This document shows positions 1 to 9,637 of a stretch of 64,000 nt of DNA, one piece after another. Source of the stretch: Flavobacteriales bacterium (GTDB lineage: Bacteria; Bacteroidota; Bacteroidia; CAIKAF01). The translations under genes were made by a program, and so were the position numbers. The DNA lies in NCBI GenBank assembly GCA_022402535.1, contig JAKRSD010000031.1, forward strand, positions 41,651 through 105,650. Direction: 5' to 3'. Every line of letters starts with the position of its first letter. The first letter of the stretch is position 1. The notes below the pieces were generated by a model. That model saw only the letters and a program-made list of their open reading frames with translations, was not told where the DNA came from and ran no database searches.

Positions 1-3
1 CAG

Positions 4-2169
4 ATGTATAATCAAGGAATATTGATTTTAGCCGGTTATTTCATGTTAAATTCCTTATCTGCTCAGGTAATCTCAGATACAGTAGAAATTTCCAAAACAC
101 TCAATCAGGTAACCGTTACCGGCGAAGACTTAGGGTCATTCACTCATTTACCCGGCTCTGTAAAACAAATAGGTATTGAAGAAATTACCCGTATGATGCC
201 CCACTCGGGCAATGAGGTAATGAAAAAGGTGACCGGACTGAATGTGGTGGAAGAAGAAGGAGCGGGTTTGCGCATGAATATTGGAATCAGGGGATTGGAC
301 CCTGACAGAAGCCGCACGGTACTGGTATTGGAAGATGGCATTCCGGTTTCTTTAAATCCATATGGAGAAAATGAATTGTATTATACACCTCCCATTGACC
401 GAATGTCGGGTGTGGAGGTTTTGAAAGGAAGCGGACAGATATTGTTCGGACCTCAAACCATAGGCGGTGTCGTAAATTATCTTACAGCAGACCCAACGGC
501 CAAACCTTCTCTTAAAGTGCGTTTTATGGGAGGACGAGGATTGCATTTTAACGGATTTGCCCAATTCAGCACCTCATTTAAAAATACCGGAATTACCATT
601 TCGTATTTAAGAAACCAGGCAGATAATATGGGCCCGACACGTTTTCGGCTGAATGATTTCAATTTGAAACTGAAAACGGCGATTTCCAAAAAATCGGAAT
701 TGGTTTTTAAAGGCGGATTTTATCAGGAAAGATCAAATTCAACCTATATAGGCATTACCCAAACCATGTATGATGCCGGCGGACAGGATTATGTCCGTAT
801 GGCTCCTGACGACGAATTGAAAGTTAGCCGCTACAGTGCTTCTCTTGCGTATTCGTATAAAATTTCACGTAATGTGGTTTTTTCGGCCACCGCATTCGGA
901 TACACTACCCGGAGAGATTGGCGCCGTCAGGATTTTGTAACCAAACCCGGAACCAATATGAGCGGAACAATCTGGGGGGATACCACGGTAACCGGCGGTG
1001 CGGTGTATATGCAAAAATCTGCTACGCACAGAAATCGACAGTTCAATGTGTTGGGAGCAGAAGCTAAGTTTTCGGGCGTATATGGTTTGGGGAAAATGCG
1101 CAATAAATTTGATGTGGGAGTGCGTTATATGCACGAAAAAGCCTTTGAGCAACAATTAAAATCTTCTAAACCCGATGCGGCTTCCGGGGCCCTGACAAAC
1201 ATGGAAGAAAGACCCGGTCAGGCGATTTCGGTATATGGACAAAATAAAATGTTTATTCGAGAAAATCTTACACTTACTGTAGGAGTTCGAGGCGAGTTTT
1301 ATCATTTCTCACGTAACATTTTCCGTACCTCGTCTAAAGATACTCTTATACAAAACGAGCAATTTACGGCAGGTTTTATACCCGGGGCCGGCATAAATTA
1401 CCGACTCGGAAAATCAGCCAATCTGTTTGCCGGCGTGCATAGGGGTTTTGCGCCGCCCAGGGTGAAAGATGCAATTTCCAACAATGGAGAAGTGTATCAG
1501 CTGAAGGCTGAAAATAGTTGGAATTATGAATTAGGTGCGCGGATTAAACTGAGAGATTATCTGATGGCAGAAATTACCGGTTTTTATATGGATTTTTCTA
1601 ACCAGGTGATTCCGGTCAGCCAGTCTTCAGGAGGGTCGGGAGCCGGATTGGTGAACGGCGGAGCCACAAGACACATCGGGGCAGAAACTGGGATTGTATT
1701 TATGGCAGGAAAACTGTTTAAATCAGAGAACTGGATACTGAATCTGGATGTGAATTTTACGTTCATTGATTCCAGATTTTCGGCAGACAGAAGAATTACT
1801 TCTGGAGCTGATACCGTGAATATCCGCCAAAATTTTACCCCTTATGCGCCAAGGGTTTTATTGAATTCTTCCCTAACGTTTCAGGCGCCTTTTGGTTTGG
1901 GTGCCAGACTTACGGCGTTTTACACCGGAAAACAGTTTGCTGATGAAGAAAATACAGTGATGGCCTCTGCAGATGGTCGCGTGGGCGAAATTCCCGCGTA
2001 TTTCCTGATGGATGGTTCGCTTTGGTACACGGTGCCAAAATCGTTTACTACCTTTCGTTTATCGGTTAAAAATATGACCAACAACAGATACATTGCCAGC
2101 AGAAGACCACAGGGTATTCGTGTAGGTTTGCCGGTTTGGATTACGGGTGGGTTTGAATTTTCTTTCTGA
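4..2169 (+). CDS. TonB-dependent outer-membrane receptor, FecA-like
   Basis: This is a 721-residue TonB-dependent receptor, probably for a ferric siderophore or ferric citrate. The first 20 residues look like a signal peptide ending near LSAQ. The plug domain (about 40-160) carries IRGLDPDRSRTVLVLEDG, YGENELYYTPP and VEVLKGSGQILFGPQTIGG, which strongly resemble FecA-type plugs. The remainder has the alternating aromatic pattern of a 22-strand barrel and ends in a terminal Phe (FEFSF). There is no N-terminal signalling domain and no carboxypeptidase-like domain, so FecR-type surface signalling is not expected. Only three bases precede the ATG, so an upstream start cannot be excluded, but the signal peptide supports this one. 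It converges on a TetR gene two bases away. The substrate is inferred from family resemblance. Confidence 0.9.
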   Translation: MYNQGILILAGYFMLNSLSAQVISDTVEISKTLNQVTVTGEDLGSFTHLPGSVKQIGIEEITRMMPHSGNEVMKKVTGLNVVEEEGAGLRMNIGIRGLDPDRSRTVLVLEDGIPVSLNPYGENELYYTPPIDRMSGVEVLKGSGQILFGPQTIGGVVNYLTADPTAKPSLKVRFMGGRGLHFNGFAQFSTSFKNTGITISYLRNQADNMGPTRFRLNDFNLKLKTAISKKSELVFKGGFYQERSNSTYIGITQTMYDAGGQDYVRMAPDDELKVSRYSASLAYSYKISRNVVFSATAFGYTTRRDWRRQDFVTKPGTNMSGTIWGDTTVTGGAVYMQKSATHRNRQFNVLGAEAKFSGVYGLGKMRNKFDVGVRYMHEKAFEQQLKSSKPDAASGALTNMEERPGQAISVYGQNKMFIRENLTLTVGVRGEFYHFSRNIFRTSSKDTLIQNEQFTAGFIPGAGINYRLGKSANLFAGVHRGFAPPRVKDAISNNGEVYQLKAENSWNYELGARIKLRDYLMAEITGFYMDFSNQVIPVSQSSGGSGAGLVNGGATRHIGAETGIVFMAGKLFKSENWILNLDVNFTFIDSRFSADRRITSGADTVNIRQNFTPYAPRVLLNSSLTFQAPFGLGARLTAFYTGKQFADEENTVMASADGRVGEIPAYFLMDGSLWYTVPKSFTTFRLSVKNMTNNRYIASRRPQGIRVGLPVWITGGFEFSF

Positions 2170-2171
2170 TT

Positions 2172-2804
2172 CTAATATTCTGCCGGATTTTTAACAGATG
2201 GTGTAGAATTTTCAGTTTCAGTAAGTACATTTTTCTTAGCATTCTTATCGGCCTTTTTTGCTAAACCGGACATCATAAATTCGGCAAAAAACTCTCGGTC
2301 TTTGGAGGTGTTTTTTTCATCCCGGCATAAAGATTCACTGATTAAAAAAAGGATGCTGCTCAGTTTATCCGCTTCTTTTTTCAGTTCTCCCGATTTAATT
2401 CCTTCCATCAGTAAATTCTTCACCCATTGCTGTTCTGCCTTTTTAATTTTATTGATGGCTTTGATTATGGGCTGTTGTACAAATTCGGATTGATAGCGGC
2501 TTCTGAAAAGAATTTTGAATTTCTCAAGGATGTTTTTTTTCTCGGTTATGTACATGCTGATGGAAGCTTTGAAAGATTTTTTCTTACCCGTTTTTTTAGA
2601 TAAGGATTCGAGAAATTCGCTTCCCTGCCTGTGAATTAATTCGGCAAACAGTTCTTCTTTGTTTGCATAATAATAATACAGAGAGGTTTTATTTAACCCC
2701 ACGGCTTTTCCCAAATCATCGAGGGTGGTTTTTTCGAATCCGTGTGTTTCAAAAACTTGGGTGGATGTCTGAATGATTTTTTCTCTGACAATATCTTTTT
2801 TCAT
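2172..2804 (-). CDS. TetR/AcrR family transcriptional regulator
   Basis: This is a 210-residue one-component regulator. The N-terminal TetR DNA-binding domain is clear: the helix-turn-helix spans about residues 26-46 (TTLDDLGKAVGLNKTSLYYYY) and is followed by the typical NKEELF. The C-terminal ligand domain is not assignable to a subfamily, and the tail beyond about residue 180 is Lys/Asn/Ser rich and probably disordered. It ends two bases from the end of the convergent TonB receptor and lies upstream of a large T9SS protein on the same strand, so its target is not obvious from context. Start chosen at the ATG giving a normal TetR N terminus. Confidence 0.88.
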   Translation of the reverse strand: MKKDIVREKIIQTSTQVFETHGFEKTTLDDLGKAVGLNKTSLYYYYANKEELFAELIHRQGSEFLESLSKKTGKKKSFKASISMYITEKKNILEKFKILFRSRYQSEFVQQPIIKAINKIKKAEQQWVKNLLMEGIKSGELKKEADKLSSILFLISESLCRDEKNTSKDREFFAEFMMSGLAKKADKNAKKNVLTETENSTPSVKNPAEY

Positions 2805-2836
2805 GCAAAGTCTTGATAAATTTCAATTCATAGTGC

Positions 2837-5677
2837 TTACCTGACCAATGTGATGGAGCCACTTTTTTCTATGATATCATTATTTCCGCCACATTTGAGT
2901 TCCGTTTTCAACGTATAGAAATATACCCCTTCCGGATGTTTTCCTCCATCCCAGAAGTCGGAGGGATTCTGCGTGTAAAAGACTCTGTTTCCCCAACGGT
3001 TCATGATGATAAATTCAAAAGATTCATAAGCCGTAATGGAGAAGTCTAGAGTTAAAATGTCGTTTGTGTTGTCGTTATTGGGCGAAAAAATATTGGGCAC
3101 CTCAATCGCATCGTTTCCGGTGCTGATGCTCAGAGTATATACTATAGCCGTATCTGAATAGACGCATCCGTTGGCATCAGTAACGGTGGCAAAATAATCA
3201 CCGGAATTTAAGCCCGATAAAATTACTCCGGATTGACCGGTACTCCACTGAATCAGATAGGGAGGCACACCGCCAACAATTTTTGCTTCAACTACGCCGG
3301 CATTGTTTTGTTCACAGGTATTATTGGTTACATCCAGCAGCATAGCCAATTCAGGTGGCTCTTCTATGAAAATCTGTAATGTTTCCGTGCAGGAATTGGC
3401 GTCTGTTACCGTAAGTTCGTAAACTCCTCCCGATACATTCAGCAAATTTTGAGTGGAAGTCCCATTATTCCAGTTATACGAGAGGGGCGGAGTACCACCC
3501 GATACATTGACGGAGGCAGATCCGTCTGAATTTCCAAAACAAGAAACATTGCCAATGGCAGATTGGGAAACCGTAATCTGGGGACTGAAATTGACCGATA
3601 CCGTGTCGGATAAGGTACAGCCGAAATTGTCCGTAGCAAAAACCCAATACAGTGCCGATGCAGTTACCTGTATGGAAGATGAAGTGCTGCCCGTACTCCA
3701 GAAATATGAAGAGAATCCTGCCGGCGCACTGAGCGTGGCATTGCCCGTGTTACAAATGGCAATATCAGGTCCTAAATTTAAAGCAGGTGAAGGATAATTA
3801 TTAATGGTAATTTCTTCTGTCTGTTGACATCCGTTTATGTCAGTAACCACTACGGAATACGTTCCGGGCTGAAGTACTGAAATCAGTTGGTCAGCAGAAC
3901 CGGTATTCCATAAATAACTCAAATAACCGGCGCCGGGATTTAATGTGGCAGCAGTGCCCGCACAAAGGGTTTGATCAGGTCCTAAATCCGGGGTAGGTAA
4001 GGGGTTTTCCGAAATCTGGGAAGAAATTGTGTATGTGCAGGAATTATTATCGGTTACGGTTAATGTAACCGTGCCTGCTGAAGAAACAGGAAAAGTGGAC
4101 CCGCCGGGTTGCCCGTTCCATAAATAAGACGAATACCCTGTTCCTGCATCTAAAATTAATTGTGAGCCTGTACAAAAAGAAAGTGCCGGGACGATAGCCG
4201 GTGTTAGGTCCGGAAACTGGTTAACTTGCACGGTGTCTTTTCCCTGACAGCCGAAATTATCAATTACCGTCACAAAATAGTTTCCGGGCTGCGAAACCGT
4301 AATGGAAGGTGAAGTAGCTCCGTTGCTCCAAAAATAGAAACTACCCGAACCGGCATTAATCGACAGGTTGCTGCCGACACAAAGTGTGGTGTCATTACCC
4401 AAATTTACTGCAGGACCGGGTAATACGGTTACTAAAACAGAGTCAGTTCTGGAACAGTTGGCATCATCGGTTACGGTTAGATAAAACCAGGTGGTACTGG
4501 GCGGGTTGGCTACCGGATTGGCCACATTGGCATCGCTCAAAAATTGAGAAGGGCTCCATGAATAGATATATCCGGGTGTGCCGCCTGTGGCAGCCGGGGT
4601 GCCGCCAATATTGGTGCCTATTCCCAGGCAGGTGTTCTGATTTGATCCCGCCTGTGCATTCACAATCACCGTAGGATTTTCTGAAATGGAAAGAGTAAAC
4701 GTGCCCATTTCGGACGCCGAAGTGGCATCTACCACAACCTTATAGGTGCCCGGTGTACAAACCGAAGTGTTGATTTCAGAAGTGGCCGCACAAAAATCAT
4801 CATTGAATTCGATTACATTACAATTTGCATCAAGCAGATACAAAGTGGTATTGAAATTAGCCGCTGCACACAACGAAATTTTTAATCCGACTCCCTGGAT
4901 TACGGTAAATTCATAGAATACATCGTTTCCAGGACTGTTCGGAAAGGTATTGGAGTAACATTCATTACTGTTGAAATGGGATAAAGTGGAAAACCCGGGA
5001 GCCACATTACCCATCACTATCGGATCGTTGCAGGATGTGCCTTTGGTGTATCGCCAATAAGATTCAATTCGGGGCTGGTAGAAATTGTTATTACACCCGC
5101 CGCCGATAACAAAACCATGATTATACCATTGACAGGGAGGTCCTAACCGATAATTCATGTTTAGCTTAAACGGGTCGGCGTCACATCGCAAGTCATCGCC
5201 TTCATTTAAACCCACACAAACCCCAAAAACAGGTACTCCGCAACATTGTGGAGGGTTAAAGTCGCATCGGGTTCCGTTAGAACAAAAGCCTAATAGCGCA
5301 TCAGAATTGTTGTCATCTTCCCAGGCATCTAATTTCAAATCGAAAAACTGGGGAGCCGTTGCTCCCGGATAGGTAAAATCATAAAGTGAAAAATTAAAAT
5401 CGGTAGAAAGCCCCGGAGGCGAAAAATTTGATTCCAGGCAATTGCCTCCTATCCAACTCTGTCCATCCACATCAGGTTGGTCGCGCACCCAAAGTTTGTA
5501 TGTAAGTTCATCCGGAGAAAAACCGACACCCAAAGCGCCTTCGTCTGTGGCGGCAAATGTGGTATTGACTTCTCTTACTTTTACCTGTAGTTGAATAGGA
5601 CCGTCATTATAAGCCTGACCGAACGATATGGTATAAAAAAGACTGAATAAAACGGAAATGGTAATTCTTTTTATCAT
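2837..5677 (-). CDS. large secreted T9SS type B sorting-domain protein with SprB-like repeats
   Basis: This 946-residue protein has a signal peptide (cleaved near SFGQA). A Cys-rich N-terminal third contains clusters such as CDFNPPQCCG. Next comes a pre-peptidase-like region (about 220-335), then at least four related Ig/PKD-like repeats with LxPGxYSVxVTDxxGC patterns. Two SprB-type repeats follow (about 700-850; CFGNSDGSASVNVSGGTPP is typical). The C terminus, about 85 residues starting VPNIFSPNNDNTND and including MNRWGNRVFY, is the gliding-motility-associated type B T9SS sorting domain. The protein should be exported by Sec, then carried across the outer membrane by T9SS and displayed or released. 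Its ligand or role (adhesion, gliding) is unknown. Confidence 0.9.
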   Translation of the reverse strand: MIKRITISVLFSLFYTISFGQAYNDGPIQLQVKVREVNTTFAATDEGALGVGFSPDELTYKLWVRDQPDVDGQSWIGGNCLESNFSPPGLSTDFNFSLYDFTYPGATAPQFFDLKLDAWEDDNNSDALLGFCSNGTRCDFNPPQCCGVPVFGVCVGLNEGDDLRCDADPFKLNMNYRLGPPCQWYNHGFVIGGGCNNNFYQPRIESYWRYTKGTSCNDPIVMGNVAPGFSTLSHFNSNECYSNTFPNSPGNDVFYEFTVIQGVGLKISLCAAANFNTTLYLLDANCNVIEFNDDFCAATSEINTSVCTPGTYKVVVDATSASEMGTFTLSISENPTVIVNAQAGSNQNTCLGIGTNIGGTPAATGGTPGYIYSWSPSQFLSDANVANPVANPPSTTWFYLTVTDDANCSRTDSVLVTVLPGPAVNLGNDTTLCVGSNLSINAGSGSFYFWSNGATSPSITVSQPGNYFVTVIDNFGCQGKDTVQVNQFPDLTPAIVPALSFCTGSQLILDAGTGYSSYLWNGQPGGSTFPVSSAGTVTLTVTDNNSCTYTISSQISENPLPTPDLGPDQTLCAGTAATLNPGAGYLSYLWNTGSADQLISVLQPGTYSVVVTDINGCQQTEEITINNYPSPALNLGPDIAICNTGNATLSAPAGFSSYFWSTGSTSSSIQVTASALYWVFATDNFGCTLSDTVSVNFSPQITVSQSAIGNVSCFGNSDGSASVNVSGGTPPLSYNWNNGTSTQNLLNVSGGVYELTVTDANSCTETLQIFIEEPPELAMLLDVTNNTCEQNNAGVVEAKIVGGVPPYLIQWSTGQSGVILSGLNSGDYFATVTDANGCVYSDTAIVYTLSISTGNDAIEVPNIFSPNNDNTNDILTLDFSITAYESFEFIIMNRWGNRVFYTQNPSDFWDGGKHPEGVYFYTLKTELKCGGNNDIIEKSGSITLVR

Positions 5678-5751
5678 GTCAAAAGTTTATGGGTTAAATA
5701 TACTAAAGCTCAGAAATACCTTACGATTTATTCAAGATTTATTAAAAACAT

Positions 5752-5785
5752 AAAACCCCGACATTACTTAAATGCCGGGGTTTTT
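5752..5785 (-). terminator. hairpin terminator after trxA
   Basis: The arms AAAACCCCGACATT and AATGCCGGGGTTTT pair with one mismatch around a short loop. The A/T tracts on both sides make it usable from either strand. It sits between the thioredoxin stop and the start of the large T9SS gene, so it most likely ends trxA transcription. Confidence 0.8.
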
Positions 5786-5815
5786 CCCCTTTATCCCCTT
5801 TAAACAATATTTACC

Positions 5816-6121
5816 CTATAAATAATTTTGAATGGTCTGTTTTAATTCACCCAGGCTCAATACGCCTGATTTTCGCCATACGGCTTCCCCTTTTTTGAAG
5901 ATCATGAATGTGGGTACCCCACGGATTCCGAAGTGCGAAGCCGCGGCAGGATTGTTGTCCACATTAATTTTAATGACAGAAAATTTATCCTCTGATTGGG
6001 CCGATAATTCCGTCAATACGGGAGACATCATTTTGCAGGGTCCGCACCAGTCTGCATAAAAATCCACCAATACCGGCTTTTCGCCCTGTATCAATTCTGT
6101 AAAAGTAGCTTTCTGACTCAT
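5816..6121 (-). CDS. trxA: thioredoxin
   Basis: This is a 101-residue cytoplasmic thioredoxin that reduces protein disulfides. The redox motif WCGPCKM lies at residues 25-31, the cis-Pro loop RGVPTFMIF follows at about 70-78, and the length is that of a single-domain thioredoxin with no signal peptide. The gene stands alone, with a strong hairpin behind it and a 335-base gap in front. Family assignment is certain. The symbol trxA is by function only, because several thioredoxins usually coexist in these genomes. Confidence 0.93.
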   Translation of the reverse strand: MSQKATFTELIQGEKPVLVDFYADWCGPCKMMSPVLTELSAQSEDKFSVIKINVDNNPAAASHFGIRGVPTFMIFKKGEAVWRKSGVLSLGELKQTIQNYL

Positions 6122-6456
6122 GTTTTAATTCTGATAGAGTGGTTAATTCCAGTTATTTATAATGCAATTTTAGTATGCATTTTAATAGAATTTAGTAACA
6201 AATGTTACAATGGAGAATTTAAAACCGGTAAACATTTTATAATCATTAAAATAAGGAACGTATCCTTCAAGAATGTTAAGTGATTAAGAGGCGAGGTGAG
6301 TTAATAAAACGGTCTATACAGTTTTAATCTTAAAGTGTAAATTCCCATATTGACTATAAAGTTGCTTCCATTGAGTCAAATGGGACTTTCAAAAAGTTTA
6401 CACCTTCAAATATTGAAGCCAATCTAATTTTGAACTATTAATAAAATATACATATT
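6122..6456. other. gene-free stretch between trxA and a T9SS gene, with inverted repeats
   Basis: No convincing reading frame is present. A short palindrome GTAACA-AA-TGTTAC lies at 6195-6208, about 75 bases upstream of trxA. A nested inverted repeat, GTGTAAA/TTTACAC (6335-6341 with 6397-6403) and TCCCAT/ATGGGA (about 6343-6348 with 6380-6385), lies upstream of the + strand gene. Either could be a regulator site or leader structure. Nothing else is recognised. Confidence 0.4.
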
Positions 6457-8220
6457 ATGAAAAAAGTATTTATCAATCTGCGAAGTTTCGCTTTTATGGT
6501 CATTGCCATGCTTCCCTTTTTGGGGGCTCAAGCCCAATATGAGCTGGAGTGGAACTATGATTACACGGTAAGAAATGACGGGAATCTTGAAATAGTAGGC
6601 ACCGGCATTGATGATGCAAATAACTACTACGTGGTTTCCAATTATTTTGATACGGTAGACGTAGATTTAGGCCCGGGGGTTACTCAATTCAGCGGGTCAA
6701 ACCAAACCTCCATGTTTGTGGCCAAATACAACAGTTCGGGCGGGTTAATCTGGGGAAAAAAATTGGGTATAAATGATGCCAATGTCATAGGCCGTAATAT
6801 GACAGTAGATGCAGCGGGAAATATTTATATTGTCGGAGTTTCCGGCACAGAACCCGGTGTTTCGATTGATTTTGATCCGGGACCCAATACGGTAAACCTT
6901 GCATTAGGCACAAGTGCGTATCGCTTTATGTGGGTGTTAAAATGGGATACGGATGGTAATTTTTCATGGGTTAAAGATATCCGCACAGAAACCTCAACCA
7001 ATAATACAGGGGTGTTGGCGCATGGTATTGACGTGGATTCAGACGGAAATGTATACGTAACCGGTGCCTGGGACCGGGATTTGAATTTTGGCCCACCTTC
7101 AAACTTCAGCATGACGAGCGGTGATTTTAAAGTGAGTTCGTTTTTAGCAAAATATAATGCATCCGGAACTTTTCAATGGGCTAAGAAGTTTGAGCAGAGT
7201 TGGGCTTTTCCGGAATTTTTGACAGGAATTTTTAGAGAATTAAGTGTACACTCTTCAGGTATCTATGTATCCGGATGGTTTGGAGGTAATATTGATTTTA
7301 ACCCCGGGGCTGGTTTTGATACACTTTCTGTGCCCGCTCAGCAACCTACATGTTTTGTACTAAAATTAAATTTAAGCGGTGATTATCTATGGGCTAATAA
7401 ATTCTTAGGCACAACGCCATTTTCACGGTCATATGCTTATGATATAAAAACCGACCAGTCCGGGAATTTATATTTTACCGGACCGTATGCTGGTACGGTA
7501 GATTTTGATCCCACCTCCGGTACTAATGAACTTACTGCTATGAATATTGATAGTGATGTTATGGTAGGAAAAATAAATTCAAACGGCAACATGAGCTGGG
7601 TGAAAACTTTTGGAGGCGCTTTACCTGATGATGCCAACAGTGTAAGTTTAGATGATTTGGGTAACGTATATGTTTCAGGCTATTTTTCAGACACTGTTGA
7701 TTTTGATCCAGGTACGGGAATTGAAGAGTTGATTTCAGAAGCATTTTATGACTCGTATCTGCTTAAACTCGACAACAATGGCGAATTTGATTGGGCTCGC
7801 AGTTGGGGAGGCAATGGCTATGATTATGTTTGGACCATGGATTTCGACCCTGAAGGAAACATACTTATTTCAGGGAATTATACCTCAACAGATATGGAAT
7901 ATGATCCGTTTAGAGGCGGTTTTGTTGCTTCTTGGACATATTTAATGAAGCTCTCAGAACCCGGTATGTCCGTTAATGAAACCGAAAACAACCAAGACTT
8001 TTCGGTGTTCCCGGTTCCTGCTAATCAGTTTTTTACTATTTCAGGAATTCCTGAAGATGCCTTAATCCGGTTGGTAGATATTAACGGGAAGCTTGTCATT
8101 GAGCAGAAAGCCCAGACGGATATCGTTCAAATTTCAACCGATGGACTGGTAAACGGCATGTATGTCTTAAAAATTGAATCGGCCAATTTTAAAGGCCAAA
8201 AGAAAATAGTAATTAACTGA
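6457..8220 (+). CDS. secreted SBBP-like beta-propeller protein with T9SS type A sorting domain
   Basis: This 587-residue protein has a signal peptide (MKKVFINL... to GAQAQ). The body, about 40-500, is built from repeated units with motifs such as GNVYVSGYFSDTVDFDPG, which match the SBBP/beta-propeller type common in Bacteroidota secreted proteins. The last 80 residues (starting VNETENNQDFSVFPVPAN and ending GQKKIVIN) form a type A T9SS sorting domain. The DFDPG repeats (at least seven) could bind calcium, which is an inference. It is a monocistronic gene ended by a hairpin terminator. No enzymatic motif was seen. Confidence 0.88.
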   Translation: MKKVFINLRSFAFMVIAMLPFLGAQAQYELEWNYDYTVRNDGNLEIVGTGIDDANNYYVVSNYFDTVDVDLGPGVTQFSGSNQTSMFVAKYNSSGGLIWGKKLGINDANVIGRNMTVDAAGNIYIVGVSGTEPGVSIDFDPGPNTVNLALGTSAYRFMWVLKWDTDGNFSWVKDIRTETSTNNTGVLAHGIDVDSDGNVYVTGAWDRDLNFGPPSNFSMTSGDFKVSSFLAKYNASGTFQWAKKFEQSWAFPEFLTGIFRELSVHSSGIYVSGWFGGNIDFNPGAGFDTLSVPAQQPTCFVLKLNLSGDYLWANKFLGTTPFSRSYAYDIKTDQSGNLYFTGPYAGTVDFDPTSGTNELTAMNIDSDVMVGKINSNGNMSWVKTFGGALPDDANSVSLDDLGNVYVSGYFSDTVDFDPGTGIEELISEAFYDSYLLKLDNNGEFDWARSWGGNGYDYVWTMDFDPEGNILISGNYTSTDMEYDPFRGGFVASWTYLMKLSEPGMSVNETENNQDFSVFPVPANQFFTISGIPEDALIRLVDINGKLVIEQKAQTDIVQISTDGLVNGMYVLKIESANFKGQKKIVIN

Positions 8221-8242
8221 TAGGCCATATTCAAAATGTATT

Positions 8243-8277
8243 AAAAAACCGCCTGATGTAATTTGGGCGGTTTTTTT
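8243..8277 (+). terminator. rho-independent terminator
   Basis: Arms AAAAACCGCC and GGCGGTTTTT with a 14-base loop, followed by a T run. It lies 23 bases after the stop of the + strand propeller gene. Confidence 0.85.
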
Positions 8278-8321
8278 AATTTCAGAAGAAAGGTAAAACC
8301 AGACAGTATTGAAGAATTCGG

Positions 8322-9518
8322 CTATGTAAGTCTTGTCAGGGCCGTTTTAATCCGGCGGATGGCTTTTTCGATTTCGTCTTCCGAAGTGGCGTACGAAATC
8401 CGGATATGATTGTCCATGCCGAATGCACCGCCCGGGGTAATGGCCACATGGGCTTCATGAATCAGATACATACACAAATCTTTGGAATCCCGGATAACGT
8501 TTCCGTTCACCGTTTTACCCAGATAATAAGAAACTTCAGGGAAAATATAAAATGCCCCATCAGGAAGATTGGTAACCAATCCGGGAATTTCTGACAGAAG
8601 TTTTAAGGCCAAATCTCTTCTTTTATGAAAAGCATCCCGCATAAACCCGGTGGCTTCTTCGGGATCGGCCATAAGTGCGGCAATGGCTGCACGCTGGGTA
8701 ATGGAACAGGTGGCAGAAGTGTATTGTCCCTGAATTTTGTTGCAGGCTGCGGCAATTTTTTCATTTGCAGCCATGTATCCCAGTCTCCAGCCGGTCATGG
8801 CAAACCCTTTAGATAGTCCGTTTACGGTAATTACCCGTTCCTTGATGTCTCCAAAAGAAGCCAGTGAACGTGATTTTTTTCCGAAGTTAATCAATTCATA
8901 AATTTCATCCGAGATGATGAAAACATGAGGATTCCGTTCCACCACCTTGGCCCATTCGCCAAGCTCTTCATCTGTCCAAACGCTGCCCGAAGGATTACAC
9001 GGACTGCTGAAAATGATCAGTTTGGTATTAGGTGTTATGGCAGCTTCTAATTCAGCAGCCGTTGGCTTAAAGTTTTTTTCAATTCCGGCGGTCAATATCA
9101 CCGGAATGCCTCCGGCATAAGAAACCATTTCTTTATAGCTCACCCAATAAGGTGTGGGAAGTATCACTTCATCTCCTTCATTTATCAGAGCAAATATGGC
9201 ATTGGCTATGGATTGTTTTGCTCCAGTAGAAACAATGATGTTGGCAGGAGTATAATCCAGCCCGTTATCTCTTTTCAGTTTGTGGCAGATCGCTTCCAGT
9301 AAATCCTTGTATCCCGGAACCGGTGTGTAATGACTGAAGTTTTTATTAATAGCTTCAATGGCGGCTTCTTTAATAAAGAGCGGGGTATCAAAATCAGGTT
9401 CCCCCAAACTCATATTCACCACATCAATACCTTTTTCTTTAAGCTCGCGGCTAAGGCGGGCCATAGCCAGAGTTTCACTTTCGCCCAGCAACTCTACTCT
9501 TTTTGATAAAAAACTCAT
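8322..9518 (-). CDS. pyridoxal-phosphate aminotransferase, aspartate aminotransferase type
   Basis: This is a 398-residue fold-type I aminotransferase, most like class Ib aspartate/prephenate aminotransferases. The PLP lysine is K237 in NGLSKGFAMTGWRLGY. Other signatures are SLGEPDFDTP near residue 40, VSTGAKQSI near 100, SPCNPSG near 173 and the DEIYE aspartate near 204. The frame is open further upstream, but the ATG giving MSFLSKRVELL matches the family N terminus and avoids six odd residues. It would transfer amino groups between aspartate (or related acids) and 2-oxoglutarate. It is transcribed alone. Confidence 0.92.
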   Translation of the reverse strand: MSFLSKRVELLGESETLAMARLSRELKEKGIDVVNMSLGEPDFDTPLFIKEAAIEAINKNFSHYTPVPGYKDLLEAICHKLKRDNGLDYTPANIIVSTGAKQSIANAIFALINEGDEVILPTPYWVSYKEMVSYAGGIPVILTAGIEKNFKPTAAELEAAITPNTKLIIFSSPCNPSGSVWTDEELGEWAKVVERNPHVFIISDEIYELINFGKKSRSLASFGDIKERVITVNGLSKGFAMTGWRLGYMAANEKIAAACNKIQGQYTSATCSITQRAAIAALMADPEEATGFMRDAFHKRRDLALKLLSEIPGLVTNLPDGAFYIFPEVSYYLGKTVNGNVIRDSKDLCMYLIHEAHVAITPGGAFGMDNHIRISYATSEDEIEKAIRRIKTALTRLT

Positions 9519-9562
9519 AAGCAAACAATAATACAAACTGCTCTGCAGTTTGGTTTATGTGT

Positions 9563-9570
9563 CAAACGTA
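9563..9570 (-). promoter_or_regulatory. -7 box of the aminotransferase promoter
   Basis: On the minus strand this reads TACGTTTG, an exact match to the Bacteroidota TAnnTTTG -7 element, 44 bases upstream of the chosen start. Confidence 0.5.
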
Positions 9571-9637
9571 AATCATTTAAATGAATCGGCAAAGTGCACC
9601 CGCCTGAATGGGATTTTCGTGCATATTTGCATAAAAT